64,000 nucleotides of DNA from Stichopus chloronotus (Eukaryota; Echinodermata; Holothuroidea; Aspidochirotida; Stichopodidae): contig CM037840.1 in assembly GCA_021234535.1 (NCBI GenBank), forward strand, positions 14,959,415 to 15,023,414, given 5' to 3'. Under the pieces are notes generated by a model that did no database searches, was not told the origin of the DNA, and worked only from the letters and a program-made list of their open reading frames with translations. Below, piece after piece: positions 63,276 through 64,000 of the stretch. A program made the translations under genes and the position numbers. How positions within the stretch are numbered: position 1 is the stretch's first letter; every line of letters starts with the position of its first letter.

Positions 63276-64000
63276 CTAAAAGTTCTTTGTTTGGTTACCT
63301 AGCATCCACGTTGCTAAAGTGACTGTTAGCATCAAAAGGTTTGATATGGTCGTAAATGAAATTTTCGGATGAATCTTATCAATAAACTCAATTACTTGAT
63401 TCAAACATTCCCTTTTATCTTGTGTATATTTTAAACACAGCGCTTTCCTAAAATCTCCCCAAATAAATTTAGTATCCATTCCTTTGGAGGCACAAACAGG
63501 TAACAATGCAATCATGAGATGTCTCCACACCACCCACAAATTGTAAATAGGAAGGACGCTTTTTTCATGTATAAAACGTACAGTATCGCACTTGTATGGG
63601 CAAAATCTTTCCCTAAAACTTATGTTTACTTCTGGAGCTTCCGTTACCGGAGCGGTTGTATCCATTGGACCGTAGTTCCAGGTAAAGACGACTCCAAATC
63701 CAACTAATGAGCTGAAGACAAGTGCGTATGAATAACGCGTCATGAATAGCCTTAAAGGATAGTATTGTTGAAACAATTCCTTAACCTGGTCGACACAGAA
63801 ATTGTAATTTTCGATTGCATCATCGATAGTGTGTAGTGCCAATTTTTTTGCACCCTCCATTGCAATTCGTTGCAAGGCCAGAAAATACCAAAATAATGAA
63901 AAATAAAATCCCCCGACTGCATCTGTTAATAATGCTCCGAAGACTGTGAACGTCATTGGGCATTCTTTGTACATTAAACTTACCAAAAGAACCTTTAATC
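63276..64000 (-). CDS. multi-pass membrane protein, C-terminal part (5' partial)
   Basis: An open frame of about 240 codons on the - strand, still open at the window edge; stop TAG at 63276-63278. The first ATG in frame is at 63974, but the frame runs upstream, so the true start may be outside. A GTAAGT at about 63979-63984 could instead be a splice donor. Hydrophobic segments lie around FGALLTDAVGGFYFSLFWYF, YALVFSSLVGFGVVFTW, YNLWVVWRHLMIALLPVC and TTISNLLMLTVTLATWML, with a charged loop (HTIDDAIENYNFCVDQVKEL) between the first two. The final segment preceded by HPKISF, and the LPVC then CLNQVIEFIDKI spacing, recall the last helices of invertebrate gustatory-receptor-like 7TM proteins. This is a weak resemblance, and the family is otherwise unrecognised. 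Confidence 0.6.
   Translation of the reverse strand, partial: LKVLLVSLMYKECPMTFTVFGALLTDAVGGFYFSLFWYFLALQRIAMEGAKKLALHTIDDAIENYNFCVDQVKELFQQYYPLRLFMTRYSYALVFSSLVGFGVVFTWNYGPMDTTAPVTEAPEVNISFRERFCPYKCDTVRFIHEKSVLPIYNLWVVWRHLMIALLPVCASKGMDTKFIWGDFRKALCLKYTQDKRECLNQVIEFIDKIHPKISFTTISNLLMLTVTLATWMLGNQTKNF

Overview
The window looks like nuclear DNA of a marine invertebrate deuterostome, most likely an echinoderm and perhaps a sea cucumber. This is inference from AT-rich, intron-rich DNA, short exons with canonical GT/AG borders, abundant LINE debris and MITE-like repeats, and the recurring word TAGGCCTAC. Nothing in it looks bacterial or viral.

Left part (about 4.1-19.3 kb, + strand): the 3' portion of a secreted, mucin-like gene. 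Five exons splice in one continuous frame of 1,832 codons including the stop: a TIL cysteine-rich exon (4135-4488), an 18-nt microexon (6839-6856), one 4,836-nt Thr/Pro-rich exon made of 13 tandem units (9450-14285), and two exons that together form a C-terminal cystine-knot (CTCK) domain (16255-16382 and 19096-19257). The order TIL, PTS, CTCK is that of gel-forming mucins. The 5' part, where VWD/C8 modules would be expected, was not found and may lie outside the window.

Middle part (28.7-34.6 kb, - strand): a complete eight-exon proteinase K-like (S8) gene with signal peptide, I9 propeptide and catalytic Asp, His, Asn and Ser. All splice sites look good, but the reading frame carries three single-base indels and an in-frame TAG. 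It is either a recently dead pseudogene or partly an assembly artefact. A TA-flanked MITE lies just past its 3' end, and a 591-bp inverted-repeat element lies 266 bp upstream of its ATG.

Right part (40.7-61.1 kb): no host gene seen. About 8.4 kb is a very degenerate tandem array whose conserved core of about 160 bp recurs about twelve times, first every 0.8-1.3 kb and then every 0.1-0.25 kb. It is followed by LINE wreckage: two adjacent pieces of an R2-like LINE, the second preceded by a tRNA-like head; an L1/Tx1-like reverse transcriptase pseudogene; a second such LINE 3' end on the - strand; and an N-terminal R2-like fragment. Two long copies of a composite repeat with internal 155-185-bp subunits lie among these.

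Right edge (63.3-64.0 kb, - strand): a partial gene for a multi-pass membrane protein, possibly related to invertebrate gustatory-receptor-like 7TM proteins. The remaining DNA holds simple repeats, hairpins and unrecognised intergenic or intronic sequence.
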